The notes under the pieces were generated by a model. The model did no database searches, was not told the DNA's origin, and saw only the letters and a list, made by a program, of their open reading frames with translations. From Streptomyces piniterrae (GTDB taxonomy: Bacteria; Actinomycetota; Actinomycetes; Streptomycetales; Streptomycetaceae): a stretch of 64,000 nucleotides of DNA. Shown here piece after piece: positions 43,681-52,104 of this stretch; position 1 is the stretch's first letter, and the number at the start of each line of letters is the position of its first letter. Location: assembly GCF_005048155.1 (NCBI RefSeq), contig NZ_SUMB01000007.1:310001-374000 (forward strand), written 5' to 3'. Made by a program: the position numbers and the translations under genes.

Positions 43681-43860
43681 GCGACCAGAGTCTCCTGGCT
43701 CCCCGGATCGGCGCATCCCCCGGCCTTCCAGCCCGTACGCACCCGACCCTGCGGATCGAATTCGCGGCGGACCGTGGCCTTCGCTGGAGGAACGCTCCCC
43801 GGTGACAGTGGCGGGACCGCGCCGGATTCTCACCGGACTTCCTCAACTGTCGCCGAATGG
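43681..43860 (-). promoter_or_regulatory. Adenosylcobalamin riboswitch
   Basis: On the minus strand the leader contains the conserved core GGTGAGAATCCGG, then GCGGTCCCGCCACTGT (about 43845-43800), a variable arm, and AGCCAGGAGAC (43700-43690), which is the 3' conserved box. Order and spacing match the cobalamin riboswitch. It lies just upstream of cobD and should switch off all eight genes when B12 is abundant. Confidence 0.92.
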
Positions 43861-44050
43861 CCCGCGCAGTCCACCATGGCCCGCGAAGGCCCGTCAACTC
43901 ACCCTTGACCTGCGACGCAGCCCCTTGGCGGAGGGTGTGGCCAATGCCACAGGGTGGCCGTGGTGTCACGCAAGGTTGCCCACGCACCTGATCCCACGTC
44001 ACTATCTGGAGGCACGGCGGGCGACGGGGCCGCCGGAAGGGGGCCGGGGG
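43861..44050. other. Divergent promoter region between the riboswitch and the EACC1-like gene
   Basis: 190 nt that must hold the promoter of the cobalamin leader and that of the EACC1-caspase operon. Minus-strand and plus-strand -10/-35 pairs are not clear. CCACAGGGTGGCCGTGG is a partial inverted repeat near 43950. Confidence 0.4.
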
Positions 44051-44515
44051 ATGCCGGAGAGCGCTGACCGCCAGGAGATCCGTATCCGGATCACGGGCAC
44101 CAACAATCCGCAGCAGGACAACGCGGACCTCACGGCATGGCTGGAGCGCGAGCCCTGGCTGACGCGACAGCGGCACGAATGGGTGACCCGGACCCGGCCG
44201 GTGGACAAGGCGGATGGACCGGACGGGCAGGACGGGTCGGGCGCAGCGGACGGGACCGACCTGGGGGACATGGCGGTCGGTGTCGACGATCTCGTCCTGG
44301 TCATCGTCGGCGCGATCACCGCCGAGATCACCAAGAGTCTGAGCATCGCCGTGCGGGAGTGGCTGCGGCGGCGCAAGCAGGACCGCGCGGCCGGCGAACA
44401 GCCCGCCGTCGCCGTCGGCGGTGACGGCGGCGCTCCGGCGCCCGGCGACGCGTCCCCCGAGCACCCCGATCCCGGCGGCCCGGCAAGCGAGGGCGGCAGC
44501 ACCCGCGAGGGCTGA
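44051..44515 (+). CDS. EACC1-like effector-associated small protein
   Basis: 154 residues. The N-terminal strand (EIRIRITGTNN) is followed by ADLTAWLEREPWLTRQRHEW, a Pro/Gly/Asp linker, then GDMAVGVDDLVLVIVGAITAEITKSL and AVREWLRRRKQ. This layout (strand, L-x-x-WL, MG-D, hydrophobic helix, WLRxR) matches the effector-associated constant component EACC1 described in NTP-dependent bacterial conflict systems. The last 50 residues are low-complexity. GGGGGCCGGGGG precedes the ATG. It lies 5 nt upstream of the caspase-like gene. An in-frame upstream extension overlaps the riboswitch and is rejected. The role is inferred: an adaptor for the caspase effector. Confidence 0.7.
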   Translation: MPESADRQEIRIRITGTNNPQQDNADLTAWLEREPWLTRQRHEWVTRTRPVDKADGPDGQDGSGAADGTDLGDMAVGVDDLVLVIVGAITAEITKSLSIAVREWLRRRKQDRAAGEQPAVAVGGDGGAPAPGDASPEHPDPGGPASEGGSTREG

Positions 44516-44520
44516 GCGGG

Positions 44521-47175
44521 ATGTCCGAATACGACGCGCGGGGCAAGGCCAACCGGGCGCTGCTGATCTGTGTCGGCGACTACCAGCACCTGGACAGGCT
44601 GCCCGCGGCGAAGGCCAACGCCGGGGAGCTCAAGCGGGCGCTGACCGCGCCCGGCAGCGGAGTGTTCACCAAGGACGAGGTCCGCATCTGCCGGCCCCAG
44701 GAGCCATGGGAGGTGGAACAGGCGCTGGACGCCGTCACCGAGCAGGCGAGCGGACTGCTGCTGGTGCACTTCTCAGGGCACGGCTGGGTCGGTTCGGACG
44801 GCGGCAATCTGCAGCTCATGGTCGGCAGATCCGAGCCGCGCCACAAGACCGTCTCCTGGCAGAACGTGCTGTCCCGCCTCGACAAGGCAGCGGCCGACCG
44901 CATCGTGATCGTCCTGGAGTGCTGCTACGCGGGCAACGCCGACGGCGCCTTCCACTCCCTCCGCAAACCCATGTCCCTGCTGATGGCCGCACAGCCCAAC
45001 CGCCGTATCTTCAGCGGCCACGAACCGGCCGGCGGCAGCCTCTTCACCCGCGCCGCCGTGCAGATCCTGGAATCCGGCATCCCCGGCAGGCCCTGCGTCA
45101 CCTTCGAGGATCTCGTCCAGGCGCTGCGCGACCGGCTCGCCCACGAGCGGACCCCGATGGGCGATGTGTGGGAGCCCCGCTCGGCCAAGCAGAACACCGT
45201 CGACGACGTCGTCCTCTCCTTCGCCGCCCCGGCCGACCCGCCGGCGCAGAGCCCGCCGCGGATCCCGTCGCGCCGCCGGCTGCGGCCGTACTTACGGCAC
45301 TGGCTGCGGCTGCTGCTCACCCTGGCGATCATCCTCGTACCGGCCACCGCCGGTGTCGTCCTGCTCACCGTCAACGGCGCGGAGCCGGCCTGCCCGCCCG
45401 CCCTCGAACTGCGGCTGCTCACCGCCCCCGAGGCCGAACCCGCCCTCCGCCGGGCGGCCTTCACCTACGAGATGTCCGACCTCAACACCCACCCCCTGAA
45501 CGGCGAGAGCGATCTGCCGGACGGCTGCCGGCGCGCCCAGATCACCGTCTACTCCGCGGCCAAGGACCAGATCGGCCAGGGCTTCGCGGCCGCCGACCGC
45601 TGGCAGGGCGAGGCCCACGGCGCGGGCACCGGGCAGGGCCGCCCTGACGACGAGGGCATCGAGCCGCTCCACCGGCCGGGACCGCAGCCCGACGTGTGGA
45701 TCCCCGAATCCACCGCCGACTACGAGGAGGCCCGCCGCGGGATGCCCGACGGCTCCCCGGCGACCCTGCGCAACACCGGTCCCGTCGCGTACACCCCGCT
45801 GGTCGTCGGCATCCCGGCGAACGCCCGCCTCGCCGACGTCGAACAGGTCGGCGCGTCCTGGCAGGACCTGCTGACCGGGACCGACGGCGACCACCGCCAT
45901 CTCCAACTGCTGCGCCCCAGCCCGGTACTGTCCGGCACCGGCCTGCTGCACACCATCGGCCTCTACCTCGCCCACGACGGCTCCGAGATCGGCTCGGCGG
46001 GCCCGCCCGACGCCACCTTCGCCCAGGACGCCGAGGGCCGGCTCTCCGCCCCGGGCAGCCAGTACGCGGGGAGCACGGAGCTGCTCTGTTCGCTGCGCCC
46101 GGCCGACGCGGGCGGCCCGCCGGGCGGCGCCCTGCACACCCGCGCCGCGCCGCTGGTCTCCGAGAAGTCCCTCGCCGACTTCAACCTCGGCCGCGCCATC
46201 GGCAGTTGCCCGGCCCTCGACGCCCCGCTCGCGCCCGGCAGCCGCTACGCCGCCTACTACCCCAGGAACGTCCCGGCGCTCGACCACCCGCTGATCCGGG
46301 TCGACTGGGACGGCGCCGCCGACGCCACCGCCCGGCAGGCCGCCGTCGACCGCTTCGCCGCCTGGCTGCGCGACCCGGACGGCGGCCAGCGCACCCTCAC
46401 CGCGCAGGGCTACCGCGGGGTGCCGGGCGAGGACGACCGGATGCCCCGCCCCGGCCCCGGCTCACCGCTGCTCAACAGCCGCGCCGACGCCGACCTCGAC
46501 GCCCCCGTCGTCCCCTTCGACGCGGGCGGCGACCAGGTGGCGCGGGTGCTGGACGGCTACGACAAGGCGCAGAAGTCCAGCCAGGTGCTGATCCTCTTCG
46601 ACACCTCCACCTCCATGGCGGAGGGCGGCAAGCTCCCGGTCGCCCTCGGCGCGGCCGCCCGTGCCCTGGAGATGGCGGGCCCGCGCCACACATACGGCCT
46701 GTGGACCTTCCCGGACCGTACGCACCCCACGGACCCCGAAGCGGTCCGCCGGGCCGTGCCGCTCGGCAGCGCCGACCCCGCCCTCGGCAAGGCCGCGCTG
46801 GACCGGATCGCCGGAAGGGGAAGGGACGAACTGGTCGACCACGGTGCCGCGATGGAGGAGGCGCTGACCGCCGCCGTACGGGAGATGAAGAAGTCCGCCG
46901 GCACCAACAAGGCCGTGGTGCTCATCCTCGACCAGGACGACGGCGGGCCGCAGCGTGCGGCGGGTGTGGAGAAGACCCTCACCTCGCTCCTGAAGGAGGA
47001 ACCCGAAGTGCCGGTCCTGACGCTGGCATTGGGCAAGGACGGCTGTGACACCTTCACCCTCCAGGGGCTGGCCGAAGCCTCCAAGGGCCGGTGCGTGCCC
47101 GGCGGGCCCGACGCTCCCGAGCAGCTGGCCGGCCTGGTCGCCTCCATCGGTACGGCGGGCAAGGAGGACAGGTGA
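44521..47175 (+). CDS. Caspase-like protease, TM, solute-binding and VWA fusion protein
   Basis: 884 residues in four parts. (1) A cytoplasmic C14/caspase-like domain, about 1-235, has the catalytic His in LVHFSGHGW (H87) and Cys in VLECCYAGN (C135). (2) A single TM segment lies at about 263-284. (3) An extracellular type 2 periplasmic-binding-like domain (about 290-660) includes PDVWIPESTADYEEAR, YTPLVVGIPAN and a C-terminal helical block. (4) A VWA domain (about 690-884) has MIDAS DTSTS and LILDQDDGG. An in-frame TTA Leu codon lies at 45292 (codon 258, just before the TM). Topology suggests sensing outside and protease output inside. It is coupled to the upstream gene and overlaps the next by 4 nt (GTGA). 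Confidence 0.85.
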   Translation: MSEYDARGKANRALLICVGDYQHLDRLPAAKANAGELKRALTAPGSGVFTKDEVRICRPQEPWEVEQALDAVTEQASGLLLVHFSGHGWVGSDGGNLQLMVGRSEPRHKTVSWQNVLSRLDKAAADRIVIVLECCYAGNADGAFHSLRKPMSLLMAAQPNRRIFSGHEPAGGSLFTRAAVQILESGIPGRPCVTFEDLVQALRDRLAHERTPMGDVWEPRSAKQNTVDDVVLSFAAPADPPAQSPPRIPSRRRLRPYLRHWLRLLLTLAIILVPATAGVVLLTVNGAEPACPPALELRLLTAPEAEPALRRAAFTYEMSDLNTHPLNGESDLPDGCRRAQITVYSAAKDQIGQGFAAADRWQGEAHGAGTGQGRPDDEGIEPLHRPGPQPDVWIPESTADYEEARRGMPDGSPATLRNTGPVAYTPLVVGIPANARLADVEQVGASWQDLLTGTDGDHRHLQLLRPSPVLSGTGLLHTIGLYLAHDGSEIGSAGPPDATFAQDAEGRLSAPGSQYAGSTELLCSLRPADAGGPPGGALHTRAAPLVSEKSLADFNLGRAIGSCPALDAPLAPGSRYAAYYPRNVPALDHPLIRVDWDGAADATARQAAVDRFAAWLRDPDGGQRTLTAQGYRGVPGEDDRMPRPGPGSPLLNSRADADLDAPVVPFDAGGDQVARVLDGYDKAQKSSQVLILFDTSTSMAEGGKLPVALGAAARALEMAGPRHTYGLWTFPDRTHPTDPEAVRRAVPLGSADPALGKAALDRIAGRGRDELVDHGAAMEEALTAAVREMKKSAGTNKAVVLILDQDDGGPQRAAGVEKTLTSLLKEEPEVPVLTLALGKDGCDTFTLQGLAEASKGRCVPGGPDAPEQLAGLVASIGTAGKEDR

Positions 47176-48569
47176 CCGCCCTGCGGAGGACCGCCCCGCG
47201 CCGCACCGTGCCCGCCGCCCTGCTGTGCCTGACCCTGACGATGGCGGCCAGTGGCTGTACGTCAGGACCCGGGCCAGGGCCCGAGAAGGGCGCCATCGTC
47301 CTGGCCACCGGCAGCGATCTCAGCAGCTCCGGCGTCCGCCAGGACCTCATCCGCGCCTGGGAGAAGCGCACCGGCCGCACCGTCCGGATCGTCAGACTCC
47401 CGGACACCGCCGACGGCCAGCGCAGCCAGCTGCTGGCCGCGGGCCAGTCCGGCGACAGCCACTACGACGTGCTCAACATCGACGTGGCCTGGACGGCGGA
47501 GTTCGCCGAGGCCGGCGTCATCCGCCCCTGGGGCACGAGCCTGGACGCCGACTTCCTGGACAGCGTGGTCAAGACGGCCGAGTACGAGGGCAAGGTGTGG
47601 GGCGTGCCCTTCAACACCGACGCCGGGCTGCTCTACTACCGCAAGGACATCCTCCACGAGTACGGGCACGACCAACCCCCCTCCAACTGGGGCGAGTTGA
47701 AGAACGTGGCCATCCAGGTCGCGGACGCCCACAACCGCAAGGCGGCCAGGGCGGCCAAGCACGGGAGGAAGCCGCCCACGATGTACGGCATGGTCGCCCA
47801 GCTGCGGCCGTACGAGGGGCTGACCGTCAACACCCTGGAGTCCACCTGGGCCAACGGCGGCGACCCCGAGGCGACCAGCTTCACCAAGGGCGAGCAGGTC
47901 GGCGCGCTCCAGCAGGGCGTCGCCGATGTCAAGGACCGGCTGGACTCGATCATGCCGCACGAGGCCACCACGATGGACGAGACGGAGAGCCGCCGCTGGT
48001 TCGCCGACGGCCGCGCGCTGTTCATGCGCAACTGGCCGGTGGAGTACGCCTCGGTCGCCGAGAAGCTCAAGGAAGGCGTCCAGTTCGCGGTGGCCCAGCT
48101 GCCCGGCCGGCCCACCGACGGCAAACGGATGTCGGTCCTGGGCGGGCAGAACCTGGCGATCTCCGCCGGCAGCACCCGCCCGGCGGGCGCCCGCGCGCTG
48201 ATCGAGGCGCTGACGAGCCCGGGCAGTGAGCGCTGTCTGCTGGAGCGGGGCTTCGCCGCCACCCGCGACTCGGCGTACCGGGAGGCGGCGAAGGCGCCCG
48301 ACTGCCCGCTGCCGCCCGGGGACGCCGAGCGCGGCGAGCGGGGCGCCACCGGGCGGCCGGCACCGGCACCCGCCCGGGAACCGGCCTACACCCGGACGCT
48401 GTACGCCGCGCTGCGGGCCGCCGAACCGCGCCCGCGCAGCGCCCATTACCAGACCTTCAGCAAGGTCGTACAGATCCGGGTCTCGGAGTACCTCAACAGC
48501 CGTGGCGGCGCGGCCATCGCGGACGCCCTGGCCAGAGAAGCGGACGAGGCGCTCAGCGGCCGCGGCTGA
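47172..48569 (+). CDS. Extracellular solute-binding lipoprotein
   Basis: 465 residues. An Arg-rich signal sequence ends in a lipobox (AASGC, C29), so it should be tethered to the outer face of the membrane. The rest is a family 1 solute-binding fold: IVLATGSDLSSSGVRQDLIRAWEKRTGR, YDVLNIDVAWTAEFAEAG, GVPFNTDAGLLYYRKDIL, MRNWPVEYASV and VLGGQNLAIS. No ABC permease or ATPase is nearby, so it likely delivers or presents a ligand to the SBP/VWA portion of the upstream protein. The GTG start overlaps the caspase gene stop. Confidence 0.85.
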   Translation: MTALRRTAPRRTVPAALLCLTLTMAASGCTSGPGPGPEKGAIVLATGSDLSSSGVRQDLIRAWEKRTGRTVRIVRLPDTADGQRSQLLAAGQSGDSHYDVLNIDVAWTAEFAEAGVIRPWGTSLDADFLDSVVKTAEYEGKVWGVPFNTDAGLLYYRKDILHEYGHDQPPSNWGELKNVAIQVADAHNRKAARAAKHGRKPPTMYGMVAQLRPYEGLTVNTLESTWANGGDPEATSFTKGEQVGALQQGVADVKDRLDSIMPHEATTMDETESRRWFADGRALFMRNWPVEYASVAEKLKEGVQFAVAQLPGRPTDGKRMSVLGGQNLAISAGSTRPAGARALIEALTSPGSERCLLERGFAATRDSAYREAAKAPDCPLPPGDAERGERGATGRPAPAPAREPAYTRTLYAALRAAEPRPRSAHYQTFSKVVQIRVSEYLNSRGGAAIADALAREADEALSGRG

Positions 48570-48620
48570 TGCCGCGATCGCTGAGCGCCTCGGGTGCTTC
48601 TCCGGTCGTGTCCGGTGGTG

Positions 48621-48857
48621 TCAGCCGGCGACGATGAGATAGATGCCGTACGACACGGCCGCCGCGCACAGTGCGAAGGCCACCACCGCGCCGGTCCGTG
48701 CGCCCGCGCCGGGCGCGGTGGCCGTGGCCGTGTCGCCCTCCACGGCCGGCTTGCGGGACGTACCGACGATGCCGACGGTGAACAGGCCCACGATCCCGAC
48801 CGTCACCGCGAGGCTGACGCCGAAGACCTGGCCGAGAGCTGCCCAGTCGATGCTCAT
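48621..48857 (-). CDS. 78-aa two-helix membrane protein beside the phosphate transporter
   Basis: 78 residues with two hydrophobic segments (about 10-32 and 55-77) separated by a charged loop. It lies 39 nt downstream of the PiT transporter on the same strand, so it is probably co-transcribed. The pairing with pitH is conserved in Streptomyces as I recall. No function is known; it may be a transporter accessory. Confidence 0.72.
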   Translation of the reverse strand: MSIDWAALGQVFGVSLAVTVGIVGLFTVGIVGTSRKPAVEGDTATATAPGAGARTGAVVAFALCAAAVSYGIYLIVAG

Positions 48858-48896
48858 GTGAGTGATCCTTAGAGGAAGGCCGCTGGGTGAGGGCCG

Positions 48897-50177
48897 TTAG
48901 CTGGTGGCCGAGGCGGCCTTGGCGCGCCGGGCAGCCGGAGTGGGGGTTTCGGTGGCGGTTTCGGCAGGCTCCTCGGCGGCGTCCGCTTCCGCGGGCCGGG
49001 GAGCCACCACGCCCGCCGGGGGCGGGGCGACGGTCTGCAGCGCGGCGGTCACCACGCCGGCCGGCTCCGCCGCCGGGCCTTCGTTGACATTGGTGTGGTC
49101 GATCGGCTTGCGCCGGGACGCGGCCCAGATCGCGCCGCAGGCGGCGAGCGCGAGCACGGCGACCGCCGTCACGCCCCAGTCGCCCCGGCCGGCCAGGAAC
49201 GCGGCGCCCGCGGCGACCAGACCGGCGGCCGGCAGGGTCAGACCCCAGGCGGCGATCATCCGGCCGGCCGTGGACCAGCGCACCACGCCGCCCTTGCGGC
49301 CCAGACCCGAACCCATCACGGAACCGGAGCAGACCTGGGTGGTGGAGAGCGCGAAGCCGAGGTGCGAGGAGGCCAGGATGGTGGCCGCGGCGCCGGTCTG
49401 GGCGGCGAAGCCCTGCGGCGGCTGGATGTCGGTGATGCCCCGGCCCATGGTGCGGATGATCCGCCAGCCGCCCAGGTACGTACCGAGCGCGATGGCGAGA
49501 CCGGCCGAGACGATCACCCACAGCGGCGGGTCGGCGTGCGGTGCGACCACACCGCCGGTGATCAGCGCGAGCGTGATCACACCCATCGTCTTCTGCGCGT
49601 CATTGGTGCCGTGGGCGAGCGAGACCAGCGCGGCCGAGGCGATCTGGCCGGCGCGGTAGCCCTTGGCGGTGTCCGACTCGTCGCGCTTGCGGGCCAGCCG
49701 GTAGGTCAACCGGGTCGCCGCCATCGCCGCGAGGCCGGCGACGACCGGGGCCGCCACGGCCGGGATCAGCACCTTCATCACCACGGCCTCGCCGTGCACT
49801 CCGCCGGTGCCGACGGACACCAGGGTGGCGCCGATCAGACCGCCGAAGAGGGCGTGGGAGGAGCTGGAGGGGAGCCCGGCGAGCCAGGTGAGGAGATTCC
49901 AGACGATCGCGCCGACCAGGCCGGCGAAGATCACTTCAGGTCTGATGCCGGCGCTCTCGTCGATGATCCCGCCGGAGATGGTCTTGGCGACCTCCACCGA
50001 CAGGAACGCACCGACAAGGTTGAGTGCCGCAGACATCGCCACCGCGGTCTTGGGTCGCAAGGCGCCGGTGGAAATGGTGGTGGCCATCGCGTTGGCCGTG
50101 TCGTGGAAGCCGTTCGTAAAGTCGAACACCAAGGCCGTGACGATCACGATCCCGATGAGAAGCGTGATGTGTTCCAT
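48897..50177 (-). CDS. pitH: Low-affinity inorganic phosphate transporter (PiT family)
   Basis: 426 residues, about ten membrane segments in two inverted repeats. PiT signatures are FDFTNGFHDTANAMATTISTGAL near the N terminus and SLAHGTNDAQKTMGVITLAL later. The C-terminal 60 residues are Ala/Pro-rich and cytoplasmic. It imports phosphate or metal-phosphate by proton or sodium symport. A PHO-box-like element lies 50 nt upstream. It corresponds by context to pitH2 of S. coelicolor (SCO1845, from memory). Confidence 0.9.
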   Translation of the reverse strand: MEHITLLIGIVIVTALVFDFTNGFHDTANAMATTISTGALRPKTAVAMSAALNLVGAFLSVEVAKTISGGIIDESAGIRPEVIFAGLVGAIVWNLLTWLAGLPSSSSHALFGGLIGATLVSVGTGGVHGEAVVMKVLIPAVAAPVVAGLAAMAATRLTYRLARKRDESDTAKGYRAGQIASAALVSLAHGTNDAQKTMGVITLALITGGVVAPHADPPLWVIVSAGLAIALGTYLGGWRIIRTMGRGITDIQPPQGFAAQTGAAATILASSHLGFALSTTQVCSGSVMGSGLGRKGGVVRWSTAGRMIAAWGLTLPAAGLVAAGAAFLAGRGDWGVTAVAVLALAACGAIWAASRRKPIDHTNVNEGPAAEPAGVVTAALQTVAPPPAGVVAPRPAEADAAEEPAETATETPTPAARRAKAASATS

Positions 50178-50226
50178 TCACCCAGGCAATCAGTTCGAAG
50201 ACGGTGGTCGCTCGGGACCGTACGGA

Positions 50227-50249
50227 GAGTGGGTGAACGGAAAGTGAAC
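50227..50249 (-). promoter_or_regulatory. PHO box upstream of pitH
   Basis: On the minus strand GTTCACTTTCC is followed directly by GTTCACCCACT, two 11-nt direct repeats matching the PhoP unit. It lies 50-72 nt before the pitH start codon, where PhoP should activate or repress with phosphate status. Confidence 0.75.
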
Positions 50250-50316
50250 TGGAGCGGGCTCGGCGGTGACACCACCGCACTGTTCACGAGGAGGTGCCCC
50301 TCTCGTCACTTCTGTA

Positions 50317-51051
50317 TCACCCTGCGGCAAACCTTTTGAGCTCTGTCAGCGACCCGTTCCAGCGGTCCTGGTCGCCCGGCAGCGAGCCGTGTCCGGCGTA
50401 CTGCCAGAAGGTCGGCAGCGACCAGCCGGCCGGCAGCCGACCCGGGGCGGCGCGCCAGCTCGCCAGCCACAGCGGGTGGGTCGCGCCGAACGCCCGGCTG
50501 CGGCCCGTGCACCGATTCCACCAGTGCGCCGTGGTGTAGATCACAGGACGCCGCCCGGTGCCGTGGCGTATCTCGTCGCTGAACGCGTGGATCCAGCGGA
50601 CCATCGCGGCCCGGCTCAGCCCGTAGCAGGGCTTCTCGGCGTCGTACGGGTTGTGCTCGATGTCCAGGGCCGGCGGCAGCGTCCAGCCGTCCGGCTTCCA
50701 GTGGCCGCCGTGCCGTAGGAAGTGCCGGGCCTGCGCGGTCCCGGAGGAGGTGTCCGGCAGCGCGAAATGGTACGCGCCGTGCAGCAGGCCCGCCTCGCGC
50801 GAGCCGCCGTACTGCCCGTCGAAGCGCGGGTTGCGGTAGCCGTCGGACTCGGTGGCCTTCACGTAGACGAACCGGCCGCCCTTCGCCCGGACGGCGGGCC
50901 AGTCGATGCGCTTCTGGTACGAGGAGATGTCGTGCCCCAGGGGCCGGTCGTGCGCGGCGGCCCTGGCGGGGGGTCCGGCGAGTGCGGCGCCGGTGAGGGC
51001 GACGGCGATACCGGTGGTTATCAGGCGGTGGGGGGTGCGGTCACGGGCCAT
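50317..51051 (-). CDS. Secreted GH25 lysozyme-like protein
   Basis: 244 residues. A signal peptide (cleavage near ARAAAHD) precedes a GH25 (Chalaropsis-type lysozyme) domain. Catalytic residues are in GHDISSYQKRIDWP (Asp) and LPPALDIEHNPYD (Asp/Glu), with FVYVKATESDGYRNP and YTTAHWW typical. It cleaves the muramyl-glucosamine bond. AGGGGGACCC precedes the ATG. It is a standalone gene, with no cell-wall binding repeats. Confidence 0.88.
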   Translation of the reverse strand: MARDRTPHRLITTGIAVALTGAALAGPPARAAAHDRPLGHDISSYQKRIDWPAVRAKGGRFVYVKATESDGYRNPRFDGQYGGSREAGLLHGAYHFALPDTSSGTAQARHFLRHGGHWKPDGWTLPPALDIEHNPYDAEKPCYGLSRAAMVRWIHAFSDEIRHGTGRRPVIYTTAHWWNRCTGRSRAFGATHPLWLASWRAAPGRLPAGWSLPTFWQYAGHGSLPGDQDRWNGSLTELKRFAAG

Positions 51052-51279
51052 ATGGGTCCCCCTGAATGGCGACGTGCATGACAAGCACTACGAAGGTAGC
51101 GGGCGCCCGGTGCAAGACGGTCGAACTTCGGTCAATTGCCCCAAGTAGCACCACACTCCCCATATGGCGGATACCGGGAGAATGAATCCGTCGCGTACAG
51201 TGCCCCGGCCGACCCGTACGGTGGCGCGCACCGCATCTGTTTCCCTTCCGCTCATGCCGCCACCGCGCCGGAGGACACC

Positions 51280-51948
51280 ATGACGCACCACGCCGACCGC
51301 CTCGCCGACGCCTGGACCGAGCTGGTCGCCACCGCCCGCCGAACGGCCGCCGAGGGCCTGGTGGTCGGCACCTCGGGCAATGTCTCGGTCCGCGTCAAGG
51401 ACCTCGTCCTGGTCACGCCCAGCGGCGTCCCCTACGACCGGCTCGGACCCACCGACACCACCGCCGTCGACCTCGACGGGAACCAGATCATCGGCCGGCT
51501 CCGGGCGACCAGCGAACTCCCCATGCACCTGGCGCTCTACCGCGCCACCAACGCCACCGCCGTCGTACACACCCACGCCCCGCACGCCACGGCCGTCTCC
51601 ACCCTCGTCCCCGAACTCCCGCCGGTCCACTACATGACCGCCGAGCTCGGCGGCCCCGTACGGGTCGCCCCGTACGCCCTCTACGGCAGCGAGGAGCTGG
51701 CCGCGAACATGCTCGCCGCGCTCCGCGACCGCACCGCCTGCCTGCTCCGCAACCACGGCACCATGGCGTACGGCGACAGCCTCGGCCAGGCGCTGGACCG
51801 CACCACCCAGCTGGAGTGGATGTGCCGGGTCTGGCTCACCGCCGCCTCCGTACCGGGCCATACGCCCAGCCTGCTGTCCCCCGATGAGCTGGCCGAAGCC
51901 GGTGCCCGGCTGCGCGGCTACGGCCAGCAGAAGGATCGCCTGAACTGA
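51280..51948 (+). CDS. Class II aldolase/adducin-family protein
   Basis: 222 residues. The metal-binding residues are visible in VHTHAPHATAV (two His) and LRNHGTMAYG (third His), with TSGNVSVR near the N terminus and an ELPMHLALY Glu. It resembles L-fuculose-phosphate aldolase and MtnB-type enzymes; the substrate is not predictable. The ATG is preceded by GGAGGACACC. Its last codons lie in a 14-bp tandem repeat. Confidence 0.87.
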   Translation: MTHHADRLADAWTELVATARRTAAEGLVVGTSGNVSVRVKDLVLVTPSGVPYDRLGPTDTTAVDLDGNQIIGRLRATSELPMHLALYRATNATAVVHTHAPHATAVSTLVPELPPVHYMTAELGGPVRVAPYALYGSEELAANMLAALRDRTACLLRNHGTMAYGDSLGQALDRTTQLEWMCRVWLTAASVPGHTPSLLSPDELAEAGARLRGYGQQKDRLN

Positions 51949-52006
51949 ACCGCCTGAACTGAACCGCCTGAACTGAACCGCCTGAACTGAATCGCTTGAA
52001 GTGAAC
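51937..52006 (+). repeat. 14-bp tandem repeat spanning a stop codon
   Basis: Five head-to-tail copies of CGCCTGAACTGAAC (last two with one and two changes). The first copy holds the final codons and TGA of the aldolase gene, so each later copy repeats that stop. This may be a variable-number repeat. Confidence 0.85.
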
Positions 52007-52104
52007 CGCTCGGCCCGGGAGGCCGGGGCCGGCCTCCGGCGGGCCCGTCACCCGCCCGCCCCGGCCCGCTGGCCGCGACCGGCGCCCCTCCGCACACTGA
52101 GGAG

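Noticed and set aside
43802..44050. Longer N terminus for the EACC1-like protein
   Set aside because: It would overlap the cobalamin riboswitch and its residues are unlike the family; the ATG at 44051 has a good ribosome site.
44521..47175. Frameshift or chimera creating the caspase-TM-SBP-VWA fusion
   Set aside because: One uninterrupted reading frame with normal codon bias covers all four parts, and the TM sits where a natural linker is expected.
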